DNA of 64,000 nucleotides from Melitaea cinxia. Taxonomy: Eukaryota; Arthropoda; Insecta; Lepidoptera; Nymphalidae. The stretch lies in contig NC_059396.1 in NCBI RefSeq assembly GCF_905220565.1, forward strand, positions 4,809,206 through 4,873,205, in the 5' to 3' direction. The notes under the pieces are model-generated. The model was given only the letters and a program-made list of their open reading frames with translations. It ran no database searches and was not told the DNA's origin. Made by a program: the position numbers and the translations under genes. Position 1 is the stretch's first letter. Each line of letters opens with the position of its first letter. Of the stretch, positions 33,062 to 44,304 are shown piece after piece.

Positions 33062-35950
33062 GTGGAAGAGATTGACCACCACCCTCCAAAGAAACAATTA
33101 GAAATTAGTCCAAAATCCAGAAATCTATCAACAAACAAGTTATACATAGCAACATACAACGTAAAGACACTGTCTTCATATGAAAGACTATTAGAACTCG
33201 AAGAAGCCCTAAAAGAAATAAAGTATGATGTCATCGGTTTGTCAGAAGTCAGAAGAATAGGCAGCCAAATAGAAGAACATGATAGTACAATATTATGTTA
33301 TGTAGGCCACACGCCAGGACTTTATGGTGTGGGTTTTTTAATAAAGAAATCCTTACGACCTTATATTGAACGATTTATAGGCTTTACGGAAAGAGTCGCT
33401 CTGCTTGACCTAAACATTCAAGGATATACCATAACCATTATACAAACCTATGCCCCTACAACCCTTTCAAGCGAAGAAGAGATAACAGAATTCTATCGAA
33501 ATTTAGACACAGCAATTCAGATTTCTTCAAAGAATCTTATAGTAATGGGAGATTTTAATGCAAAAATAGGCCAGCCACTAAAAGATGAACATATAATTAT
33601 GGGAATATATGGATATGGGGATAGAAATGACAGAGGTCAAAGGTTAATAGATTTTGCTTTTGAAAATAGACTTTCAGTGATAAATACTTATTTCAAAAAA
33701 AAATCAAGTCACAGGTGGACTTGGCGTTCACCCAGCGGAGAATACAAAAATGAAATCGATTATATACTGTCCAACCAACCTAAGTTATTCCTAAATATAG
33801 AAACACTGAACCTTAACTTCTCTACAGACCATAGAATGGTAAGAGCAACAATAACTTTAAAAAAAAACCAGAAAAGCCGAATCAGATTCACCAGCAACCA
33901 AAGTAGTACTTTAAAAACGAGAGAAGAAATTGAAGCTTATATCCAAAATCTGAGGCATCAAATATCCAACATAGTTAATTATCAATTGGAAACGACAGTG
34001 CAGGATTTTTATAACAAATTATTACATGTAATCAACGTCAGTCTACAACAAGCACGACAAGTTAAGCCTACCCACACTAGACACAAAATTCTCTCAGAGA
34101 GGACAACTACGCTACTAAAAAGGAGACAAATATTACAAAAGAAGCCAGTCAAATCCAGATCAGAAAAGAACGAACTTAGCGCACTATATAAACTAACAAG
34201 TAAATATATCAAATATGACTATAAAAACTACCGGAATCAAAAAATACAAACATACCTTACACAAGGGAAAAGCTTCAAAAAAGCGATTAAAGAACTTCGA
34301 ACAAATAAGGTATGGATTGAGGGATTAAACCAATCAGGACAAACAACACGCAACCGTAGAGAAATAATAAATATTGCTACAGAATTCTACAGAAACTTAT
34401 ACAGTTTGAATACACAACAGACAATTGAAAATAAAGAGGAAGCCTACAACAATCACGAAAACCTAGAAAATAATATAAACTATATCAGCGAACTGGAAGT
34501 TATACAAGCAGCTAATAAGTTAAAACTGGAGAAGAGCACAGGCCCAGACTTCATTCCCAATGAAGCAATTAAATATGGATGCGAAATACTAGCATCACCA
34601 CTGGCCTCGTTATTCAATTTAATACTCAAAACTGCGAATTCACCTGCACAATGGTCGGAATCCACCATAATCTTGCTCTATAAAAAAGGAAACCCCAATG
34701 ACATCGCCAACTATAGGCCAATAAGCCTTCTACCAACTGTTTACAAACTCTTCTCCTCTATAATTAATAGAAGATTGTCTGAAACTTTAGAAAAGGGACA
34801 GCCCATAGAACAAGCTGGCTTTCGGAAGGGATATTCAACCATAGACCACATACACACTCTGGAACTTATTATTGAAAAATACCAAGAGAAACGAAGACCA
34901 CTCTACATAGCCTTCATAGATTACCAGAAAGCTTTTGACACAATTTCACACACAAGTATACTGGAAGCACTAAGTAAACAAGGAGTAGAAAAAAAGTACA
35001 TACAAGTAATAAGAAATATATACAGCAACAGCGTCAGTAAAATCAAACTGGATTCAACTGGCCCTGATTTCAGCATCAATAGAGGAGTAAGACAAGGGGA
35101 CCCGCTATCTCCAAAACTATTTATTGCAGTATTAGAATCTATTATAAAACAATTAGACTGGAAAAAGTACGGCTTGTATATCAAAGGTGAATACCTGAAT
35201 CACTTAAGGTTCGCGGATGACTTGGTACTGCTATCTGAAACCGGCGGCAACTTAGAGCTAATGATACAGTCATTACACAAAGCCAGCAGACAAGTTGGAT
35301 TGGAAATAAACCTGACAAAGACAAACACCATGACAAACAGTTTTAAAAGAATCATCTCACTAGAAGATAAACCTTTGCAGTACGTGGAACAATATATCTA
35401 CTTGGGGAAACAAATAACAATGGCCAGCAATAGCAACGAACTAGAGGTAGAGCGCAGAACAAGAATTACGTGGAATAAGTTCTGGAGTTACAGAGAAGTA
35501 ATGAAAAGTAACATGCCAATAGAAGTGAAAAGAAAAATGATGGACTCTTGCATTTTACCATGTCTTACATACGCTTGCCAGACATGGAAATTTACGAATA
35601 ACATCAAGAATAAAATAATAACGTGCCAGAGGGGAATGGAACGAAGTATGCTGAATATAAGAAAATCTCACAGAATCCGTCATACAAGGATAAGAAGCTT
35701 AACCAAAACCGTAGATGCTGTCAAATATGCTCAAAGATTGAAATTCAAGTGGGCTGGCCACGTAGCGAGACTAAACGACAAGAGATGGACATCAAAAATA
35801 ACTACATGGGACGGTCCACAGGGCAAGCGGCGAGTAGGTAGACCGTACACACGCTGGGAGGACGACATTAAAAAAATCGCTGGACCGCACTGGATTTATG
35901 TCGCCAGAGACAGAGACAAGTGGAAATCTTTGGAGGAGGCCTTCACCTGA
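33062..35950 (+). CDS. LINE ORF2 protein, endonuclease-reverse transcriptase
   Basis: 962 residues counted from a GTG at 33062. An APE-type endonuclease spans about residues 25-262, with ATYNVKT, LSEVR, MGDFNAK (about 161) and TDHRM (about 255), all catalytic signatures present. The reverse transcriptase spans about 480-770, with YRPISLL, KAFD (about 623), RQGDPLSP (about 677) and the active-site FADD (about 716). The tail carries WAGHVARL and GRPYTRWEDDIKKIAG. The frame is open from 33014 but has no ATG before about residue 160, inside the endonuclease; GTG 33062 lies in a CACCGTGG context. It is in a different frame from ORF1. Possible reinitiation or non-AUG start, or a lost start codon. 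Confidence 0.9.
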   Translation: MEEIDHHPPKKQLEISPKSRNLSTNKLYIATYNVKTLSSYERLLELEEALKEIKYDVIGLSEVRRIGSQIEEHDSTILCYVGHTPGLYGVGFLIKKSLRPYIERFIGFTERVALLDLNIQGYTITIIQTYAPTTLSSEEEITEFYRNLDTAIQISSKNLIVMGDFNAKIGQPLKDEHIIMGIYGYGDRNDRGQRLIDFAFENRLSVINTYFKKKSSHRWTWRSPSGEYKNEIDYILSNQPKLFLNIETLNLNFSTDHRMVRATITLKKNQKSRIRFTSNQSSTLKTREEIEAYIQNLRHQISNIVNYQLETTVQDFYNKLLHVINVSLQQARQVKPTHTRHKILSERTTTLLKRRQILQKKPVKSRSEKNELSALYKLTSKYIKYDYKNYRNQKIQTYLTQGKSFKKAIKELRTNKVWIEGLNQSGQTTRNRREIINIATEFYRNLYSLNTQQTIENKEEAYNNHENLENNINYISELEVIQAANKLKLEKSTGPDFIPNEAIKYGCEILASPLASLFNLILKTANSPAQWSESTIILLYKKGNPNDIANYRPISLLPTVYKLFSSIINRRLSETLEKGQPIEQAGFRKGYSTIDHIHTLELIIEKYQEKRRPLYIAFIDYQKAFDTISHTSILEALSKQGVEKKYIQVIRNIYSNSVSKIKLDSTGPDFSINRGVRQGDPLSPKLFIAVLESIIKQLDWKKYGLYIKGEYLNHLRFADDLVLLSETGGNLELMIQSLHKASRQVGLEINLTKTNTMTNSFKRIISLEDKPLQYVEQYIYLGKQITMASNSNELEVERRTRITWNKFWSYREVMKSNMPIEVKRKMMDSCILPCLTYACQTWKFTNNIKNKIITCQRGMERSMLNIRKSHRIRHTRIRSLTKTVDAVKYAQRLKFKWAGHVARLNDKRWTSKITTWDGPQGKRRVGRPYTRWEDDIKKIAGPHWIYVARDRDKWKSLEEAFT

Positions 35951-36248
35951 GAGGGGTCCATGCATATAAAAATTAAAATAATAAATAATAATAAAATAAT
36001 AAATGATAATAAATTGGAATAATAATAATGAAAAGAATTAATTAAAATAATAATAGGAATAAACTAAAATAATAAATAGAATAATAACTTGAATAATAAT
36101 AATAATAACTTGAATATTAATAATTTACCTATATTATAATATATTTGATTATTCCATTTTTCTATAAGATACATACAACTGAATCTTTTTTATATACTGT
36201 TAATTGTTAATTTTATTGTTGATTGTTAATTTTTTGTTTTAGATTTAT

Positions 36249-36281
<33 letters not shown>

Positions 36282-36446
36282 CAAATAATAATCAAGCATG
36301 TAATTTTTGAATCAAATTTTGTTAAATATTCTGTAAATGCATGGAATAAAAGGCTTTTTTATTTTTTATTTTTATTTTTTTTTTTATTTTTATTTTTTTT
36401 TTATTTTTTTTATTTATTTATTTATTTAATATCTATGTTTTACTCG

Positions 36447-36902
36447 ACATTCTCGAGTCTGGAAATTTTCAGTTCTAACGAAATCGTCTAGACGTCTAAA
36501 ACTAAGTAAAATTTTTATCGATGACTGCTTCTTATGGTATGTGAACTGTTGCGTTGTTGTATAATAATATGTTTAAGTACTTTTATTACCTAATGGGTCA
36601 TTTACATTTTTATATTAGTCAATAATTAAATAATTTAGACCGTAAGATTTGTATATATTTTTATAGGTACAAAAATATTCAGATTAATTTTCACGTAATG
36701 CTCAAGCTATATTTAAAAAAAAACAATTACAGATTTTATTCATGCATGCATGCATGGAAATAAAAACTGTATCAGGAGATCTATGTATGTATTATAATTT
36801 TATAAAAAAATGTTGAGTTATATATTTATCATTATTGTACTGTTAATAGGAATAGTATGGCATAATTTAATTATTTTAAAAAATAGTTATAAAGTTGTTT
36901 TA
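36447..36902 (+). repeat. Right copy of 456-bp direct repeat flanking the LINE
   Basis: Starts immediately after the T-rich LINE tail and stops matching where the left copy passes into the LINE 5' end. Confidence 0.95.
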
Positions 36903-37017
36903 TAAGTATTTATTTGAATATACATGTCTACCTAGTATTTTTACTGTGTTGGATTAATAGATTTTCTTGGTTAAGAGCTAATAATAATAATTAAATCGCA
37001 TTAGTATATCTAAGACA

Positions 37018-37066
37018 TGGGGTAAGAGGTCTATGCCCAGTATTGGGATGTTACAGGCTGAATTGT
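37018..37066 (+). repeat. SINE tail fragment
   Basis: GGGGTAAGAGGTCTATGCCC then GGGATGTTACAGGCTGAA, the last 50 bp of the 23131-23473 SINE family. Confidence 0.6.
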
Positions 37067-40000
37067 GATAACTATGACAATTTTTGTGTTATCAGTGTTA
37101 CTTAATAATAATAATAATATGTACATATTTATTAATTAATTTCAGAAACTCTACAAAGCCGCCAGTGTTACTATCATGAATAACAATGCAATCCATCGTA
37201 GTTACAAATGCAACACCGATTCCACCTGGGACACGCTTTGTACCCAGCCCCACTGTATTTACTTGTCACGTACCTATTCAAGTCTGTTATCGCACTAGGT
37301 TTACAAATTTAGTTTATTAATTAAATCTACTAGGCATGCCTTTATCTACAACGATACTCTGTACTTTTAAAGTCAACTACGAGGTAGAAAAAAAAATTAA
37401 AACGTGATTTGCTAAGGAATTTACTAATTAAATATACAGAGGGACGGGTACTTAAAAAATAAGTTACATAATGGTAGTTAAATTTGTTGCAACCATTCTA
37501 GTTGGTATTTTATTTAAAAAAAATATGTCTGATTGTCCTGCCAACAGAATTTCTTATGATTGGTTTCTAAATATAGCTATATACACTGTAATTACACATA
37601 TTAAAAATGGTAAAAAAAACAATATAACTGTAGCAATATAGCTATTCAATTCCAATTGTATTTGCAAATTGGCTCAGTTTCATACAGAGTGCGTTAGTAT
37701 AACATATGATCAAAGATCAAAAACTATTTGTTGCAACATTGGTATCGGATGTCGAAAAACAAAAAAGAAAAGTCATTTCAATTCGATGACTGTCGTTGTC
37801 ATCGAAAAAAGGAATAAGTCTGCAGATTTCCATAGATATAAAACAGCGGAGTCTAATTCACAGACGAAAAATAATATTTTTTTACTGTTATTTTTAATCT
37901 ATAGTGTGCTTTTGTTCAGATTCGTGAGTACACGACGGAGGTTGAAGGAGTCTATTGTAACGAATGTAACTTTACCGAATAGACAATATTTTAATTGCTA
38001 AACGAGTATTATACCATATGGTATGTAACCAAAAAAAAAAAAACAAATGTTTCAATTATAAGCAATGAAAAATGACAACCTACTTAACAATTATAGTATC
38101 TAAATAGTGTTAAATAACTTAACATTTTTAAATTAAATATAATGATTAACAACAAATACGATTTAGTTGTTACTTAAGTTGTATTCTTAGAGCTTAGTAA
38201 AGAGTATTTTATGCCAGTATCTTTCTCTCTTAGAAAAATTTATCCCTCGTTTTATTTTAAGTGGAATTTAAAAGAAACGCTGGAATAAACTTAATTACTA
38301 TCAAAAGCCTAAAAGGAAATTTATTAAATTTACGAACTTCTTTTTCCATAAATAGAAGTGCAATTTCTAAAAAATCTTTTTAATGAAGGGTCGTAGAAAA
38401 CCTTACATCTGAAATTAGATATATTCAATATTTTATCATTTACCTTGTCAGGATATTAATTTTTTTAAATTTTATTTTACTTTTATGATTTTACACTTAA
38501 TAAAGAAAAAATTGACACGTTTATGAAAACATTAAACATTTTTTTTAAATAATATTTATTAAAAATTAAATTTACAATCTAACGGATTTTTTGTTATAAT
38601 AATACTCTAACGAATAAATATTATTATTTGTGTAAAAATATTTTCATATGCTAATACAATTTGGATTTGTAATAAAATGCCTCCTATATTTCAAATGAAA
38701 TTACTGTCTATACTCGAGTAAGTTTTATTATCTTTACCGAAAGTTAAGTTGTATAAATATCATTTACAATTAATATTACAGACGAATGAACTAAGTTTTG
38801 TAAAAAGTCAATGTAGTCGTTTCTTCTGATTTTTTTTTCAATAATTACAACGGGTAAAATTATAAAATTGTACACTTATACATAGTTTTCATTCTGTAAT
38901 ATAAATATAAATAATAAGTCACCATCGGGTAATTTTATGATGAAAGCCATTTTTTTATTACAAAAGGAAAGGAAAACAAAACATATATTTTGTGTCATTT
39001 TAATTAATTAAACATTTCATCGTTCACTAAAATCACGCGTCATGTGCGTCATGTGAAATAAGTACAGCATAAGTTAATTACTCATTGAGCATAGTAATGT
39101 GTCAAAAAACGTGCATGCATATGCAAGTTCTCAGAAAAAAAAAAATGAAATGTAGTTATTACGTGTAATAGCGTCCTATTTTTATTTCAGCCAGCTTGTT
39201 TACTACAGACACTAATGGTGTATACATTATATACGAGACAGGATTGTATAGGTACAGGTCGGCTGTTAAATTTATACAAAATTTATTAGCGTTGTTATCC
39301 GGACCGGATCTGACCTCTGATACAGAATTTTCCCGTTAAGTGTGAAGCTTTTGTTTATTTATTTATTTGTACATTTATTTTACTTCTTTATAAAACAATA
39401 AATTTTATTGATCAACAATATCACAACTTTGTATTTCTTTTTTAATTATATATAAATTTTAACTTTGTGATTTTCAATGTCTCTAAAGGTCTCTATAACA
39501 CTAGTAGTAGTGCCCACAATAGTGCTGAAAGATCAAGTAGGTACCAGAAACAAGCAACGATAAACATGGTAATGGTCCGTTTACACATAAGTTATACCTG
39601 CAAGTTATTATTGAACCATATGCACCAAACACACGTTATTTAGAATAAAATATTAGTAAATTTATATATTATTAAGCATCGTATACTAGCGTGGAAAAGC
39701 ATTACACATACACTCGCGCACGGTGTCGCAGATCGAGATTTAACCTTGTTTACATCATTTCAATATCACACTTTTTAAGTGTCTTTTATATTTAATTTAA
39801 AGAACATTGAACAGAAATTGATTGATTAGAACTTTAACTTCATTTGTTAGCAACATTCTTTTAAACCGGTTACTTAAAAAACAACCTATACGTACTTTAA
39901 ATATAATATCAAAAATATTCTTTTTCTTCTGTTAACTAAAAAGTTAACTCTAAAATCGAATTGACTGAAGAACAAAGAATAATAAAAGAGTATGAAAAGA

Positions 40001-40110
40001 TATATTATTTGGGTGTGTTTCCATTTTTGCAGCAATTAGAACAAACCATAACTGTATGCTCGAGACATATATATTTTTAGCATATCATGCAATTGTATTT
40101 CAGTTTTTAT
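37067..40110. other. Intergenic, 3 kb, nothing recognised
   Basis: AT-rich. A 110-residue frame at 37669-38001 is the longest and has no domain signature. No RNA gene seen. Confidence 0.4.
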
Positions 40111-40171
40111 TTTAACGAACAGAATGACCAACAACGTATTTTGAAAATTTTGGATTATCAAGTTTACATAT

Positions 40172-40494
40172 TTCTAATAGCTTTTGTGCTGCTGTGTAGT
40201 TGGGCAGTAAAGAATATAGCCACCCCCTGTCTTCCTGTGGGTGTCGTAAGGGGCGACTAAGGGATAACAAAGTTCCACTATCACCTGGGAACTTAAAAAG
40301 CCGACCGATGGCAGGATAACTATTTAACTGCTGGCTTTGAAATACATAGGCCGAAGACGGGCAACAGCGTCTTCGGTACGACAAAGCCAGCCCTGCAGTC
40401 ACCAACCCACCTGCCCAGCGTGGTGACTGTGGGCAACAGGTCTGAGGTCTATGTCCAGCAGTGGACTGCGATAGGCTGAAGTGACGATGATGAA
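40172..40494 (+). repeat. Retroelement 3'-end repeat, sense on +
   Basis: Runs from AGTAAAGAATATAGCCACCC and GGGTGTCGTAAGGGGCGACT to GTCTATGTCCAGCAGTGGAC and an ATGATG tail. Same family as 17605-17907 and 59089-59397. The 167-residue minus-strand frame over it is an artefact of this repeat. Confidence 0.75.
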
Positions 40495-41030
40495 TAGTTT
40501 TTGTCTTAGCGTGCTGGCAAACTTGCAATAAAAGCCCGGTTTTTGAAGTGAAAACGTTTTTTGACGCACCGAATACACATTTTTTCGTAAGTAGTAAAGT
40601 AGTTTTATCCGTCACGCTCTGAGGTTGTAATTTTTGAAGAAAAAAAAAAAAGAATTATTGATTCGTCGGTCTGTAAGACCATTGCGTGAGTATAGAGGAG
40701 GTTGACAAAAATAAACGTTGTTACACTTTTTACATTTTATTAATAACAACCGTATTTCCAAATAAAATAGATTTTACCAAAATAGATTTAAAATAATTGC
40801 ATTTTGCGAGCACTTTGTGATCGATCTAACATTAATTAAATGAAGAGATATTCTAAAAAGACACTGATTAAAAAGGGATCGGCATGAGCAACCTTTCAGA
40901 GCTTTTAAGGAGCAATGTTGAAAGGATAAGCTAATTTAAAATATAAAGGTTTTTCTAAGTCGACAGTGAATTCAAAACAAGGTGATGTAATTATTTAATT
41001 AATTAAGTTTTGGTACTGCGAAGGTTCGGG
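40495..41030. other. Intergenic, nothing recognised
   Basis: No supported feature. Confidence 0.4.
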
Positions 41031-41035
41031 GGTGA

Positions 41036-41580
41036 TGAAATGAAATGAAATGAAATAAAAACATTTATTTTATCATAAGATGATATATACACTTAAAGAA
41101 AGACCAAATAATGTAATTTAAAAAAATTATAATACAAATAAATAAAAATAAAAAAAATCGACAGTAATAAAAATGAAAGTTAAGGTAGCAAAAAAATCAA
41201 ACAATAAAATAAAAATTAATATCTTAACATTGGGTACATTATAAACTTAGGTAATATACCCAGTGTTATGTGTCCAGCCTATTAGTGTGTTATTACCTTA
41301 ACTAAGTCAAAATAATCAAAAAATATTTTGATTATTTAACTATTTCAATTTAAAGTAACTTTAACTTAACTTTTAACTTTAACTTATTTAACTTTAAAGA
41401 AATTTAAAGTAACTTAATAAAGTTACTTTAAATTTCTAATGCCTCGGTAGACATTACCTTCCTATTATGTTCTCGATTTTATTAAATATTACAATAAAAG
41501 ATAAGATAAACTAATGTCCCTAGTGTAGGCCGAGAGAAAAAAAAGCCGGAGGAAAAAACTCTCGGTACTCTTTTAAAACT
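41036..41580 (-). repeat. Probable antisense retroelement tail with GAAAT repeats
   Basis: Starts with a run of (GAAAT) units, has GGCCGAGAGAAAAAAAAGCC GGAGG near 41527-41552, and is flanked by no ORF. The pentamer run would be the 3' tail of an element read from the minus strand. Family not identified. Confidence 0.4.
41398..41437. repeat. Perfect 18-bp-stem hairpin
   Basis: Arms 41398-41415 and 41420-41437 are exact inverted repeats around AATA. They sit at the end of a degenerate array of TTAACTTT-like units. Confidence 0.85.
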
Positions 41581-42639
41581 GTAGAAGATGTGAGTCGACA
41601 CCAGACTAGACAAAGACCTTTTCACAATATATGAGAAAGGTTTGAGACTAATATCAGGCTACCGCTGTCCGCTACGCTGCTTCTCTGAGGGTTAACGAAT
41701 AGTTTTCCCACCGTAGTAACAAATGATATTAAGTATCTATGAAATGAAACGGGGCTGACAGTTTTAAGTGCTTTCTGAGATACTTTAAGTCGTAGTATAT
41801 ACTTGCAGACCACAAAAATTCAAACATATGCTGTAAATGAAAATCAAACCGGAATCCATCGGCGGTGAGGAAAGTTCTACCACAACAATACGAGAACGAT
41901 TGTCATTTTCGTTTAGTTGCCACATTGCTATTATTTCAATAGCAGTAAATTACTTTTGATGTCTATTTTTAATGTAATTATGATTCGCTTTCATAAAAAT
42001 TTAATGAAAAAGAAAAAGGTATTAATAGTAAAAGGTAAATATTGTCTGTTGGTTATGAATAAAGTTGATAAAGAAGCTTCAGTCGACGTTACCCCCATTA
42101 TTATTATTCCGCTCAAAGTAAGAACGTTGTCATATATATCAGACTTATCTCTCCGTGTCTAGAATCTACTTTCATTTTATTTACTTAATTATTTTCTTAA
42201 AAGCACTTGTCACTTTTGTTTTATGTCTTTGAGTAAATGTATATTGTACTCGTATTTGTAATGTTATTACTAAAAGCATTTTTCTATTTAACCTGGAGCA
42301 TCTGTGTAATTTAATAATACATCAAGATCTTGGCACCTATCGGTAATAAATTACGATACTAACGTAAAATTTTATATTATTACACATTTACTGAGCCGAC
42401 AGACGTTGTTCCGTCCTGCGAACACTCGAACACGTGATTTGAAATAAAAAATAATTGGATATCGTATGTCATATACGTTGCTAAAAATGTAACGTGTAAA
42501 AAAAAATTGTGTACAAAAAGCGTTCTTATAGCGAAAATAAAAAGAACGAACTCTTCCAGACAACCTTTAAAAATACTACATAAATACTATTTCTCCAATA
42601 CTTGCGATAATTACTTAGTTAAATAAACTGTGGTGAATG
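41581..42639. other. Intergenic, nothing recognised
   Basis: No supported gene. Confidence 0.4.
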
Positions 42640-42958
42640 GGCACGTGTGCGTGCACAGGGCCTTAACACCGACGGTTGCGGGTTTGATTTCCCATTCGAA
42701 ATGGATATTTTTATACGTACAAATATTTCTTTCCAGTCTGGAGTCTCCTTGTGTGTCTTTCCTCCATGCCTCGGAGAGCACTATAAGCTATCAGTCCCGG
42801 CTATTATAAAAAAAAACCTGATGATAGCGATCCTTACTCATGGTAAGGAACATATCCGTCAACCAGCAGCGAAGTAGCATAGTGAATAAAGTACCAATCC
42901 TTGTCCTACATAAAGAAAGAAACATATACCCAGCAGTGAGATATTAAAGGCTGAATCT
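42640..42958 (+). repeat. Degenerate tRNA-headed SINE copy
   Basis: Damaged B box (GGGTTTGATTTCCC), then CATGCCTCGGAGAGCA, TGATGATAGCGATCCTTACT and the tail ACCCAGCAGTGAGATATTAA. Same family as 23131-23473, more diverged. Confidence 0.7.
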
Positions 42959-43342
42959 ATCCAAATATGTATAAATGAAAATAGTGAGCGTAAAATAATA
43001 TTAATGTGTATAAATAGACAAAAAAATGATATCACTTTTTTACGTCAAAAATTTTATCAGAAGCTGAAGTATATCTTTCAAACTTTATAATAGGCACCAA
43101 CGTTTACCCTTCAGATTGAAAATGTGATTCAAAGTTTTATAATCACTTAGAAATTAAGCAATATAAATTTATACAACAGCCTGAAAACTAGAAGACGGGT
43201 CACCTCGTATTAAGTGAAACCACAAATACGTTGCTGGCTATATTAGGTATATTTATGGTATCTAAGACTAGTGCGTTGACGCAGTTTCTAGTGACTACTT
43301 TCTGCTCCAGTCTATAATTATGTAATATATTTATTAAATAAT

Positions 43343-43887
43343 TGTGTTTGCTCGCAAACGAAAAAAAAACCGACTTCAATTACATCAACAGTAATACAAC
43401 GTAGATCGACAAAAAAATAGTCAAGCAACTACGCGTTATCAAAGATTACTCAAAAAGTAGTTATCAGATCTCGATAAAATTTATATGTGACCACATGATA
43501 AACATCAGCTTTCGATTAAATTAAAAATTATTAAAATCGGTACACCCAGTAAAAAGTTATTGCGGATTTTCGAGAGTTTCCCTCGATTTGTCTAGGATCC
43601 CATCATCAGATCCTAGTTTCCTTATCATGATACCAAACTAAGGATATCCCCTTTCCAACAAAAAAAGAATTATAGAAATCGGTACATCCAGTAGAAAGTT
43701 ATGTGGTATAATACAACGTAGGTCGACGAAAAAAGCGTCAAGTAAAAACGCATTATTAGATATAACTCGAAAAGTAGTTGTTATATCTCAAATAAATTTA
43801 AATGGGACCAATTGGCACACAAAACCTTTCGATTAAAACAAAATTTGTCGAAATCGGTCTACCCGGTCAAAAGTTCTGATGTAACAT

Positions 43888-43922
<35 letters not shown>

Positions 43923-43977
43923 AAAATACAGTCGAATTGAGAACCTCCTCCTTTTTTGGAAGTCGGTTAAAAAATGT
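43343..43977 (-). repeat. 'ACCGACTTCA' family copy, long form, antisense
   Basis: Reads AATTGTGTTTGCTCGCAAAC and AAACCGACTTCAATTACATC at the left and TTTTTGGAAGTCGGTTAAAA at the right. It carries two successive GGTACAxCCAGTxxAAAGTTAT blocks, so the long form has an internal duplication. A poly(A) run of about 31 lies at 43891-43921. Confidence 0.75.
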
Positions 43978-44304
43978 ACCTATGCATATCAACTAGTTAT
44001 TTTCAAAAACATAGGCATTAAATTACCTGCTTTAAGAACAGATAGATGACCGTGTCTATATGTTAAGTTGATTAATTTATCTATAAAGGAGCAGTTGAAA
44101 TAGCTAGATGTTCTAGCAAAGTTTTACTATTCTTGGAAGCAATTAAAATAAAATCTTTGAATATTCGCATCAATTAAATTGATACTAAATTAAAGTTATG
44201 TTTGTTTATTTCGGTTAGCAAACGACACTTTTGAACAAAGGAGGGTGATAATGATCGACCTCATTCCTTGAGAAGGGTCGTCAAAATGCGTCACAGATAA
44301 TGAA
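43978..44304. other. Intergenic, nothing recognised
   Basis: No supported feature. Confidence 0.4.

Larger units (their letters stand above)
31987..36446 (+). mobile_element. Two-ORF LINE (RTE/Proto2-like), apparently full length
   Basis: About 4.46 kb: a 153-bp 5' leader, ORF1, a 79-bp spacer, ORF2, then an AT-rich 3' UTR with (AATA)n and (AAT)n runs, AATAAA at 36342 and a T-rich simple tail. Neither ORF has a stop or frameshift. The clade name is inferred from the endonuclease and C-terminal phrases (GHVARL, GRPYTRWEDDI); an L1-style ORF1 is unusual for plain RTE elements, so Proto2-like is possible. Confidence 0.88.

Noticed and set aside
37669..38001. 110-residue frame after a TATAAAA-like sequence
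   Set aside because: The TATA-like sequence lies inside the frame, and the peptide shows no family features; AT-rich DNA gives such frames by chance.
40112..40615. 167-residue minus-strand frame
   Set aside because: It is an antisense translation of the retroelement 3'-end repeat at 40172-40494.
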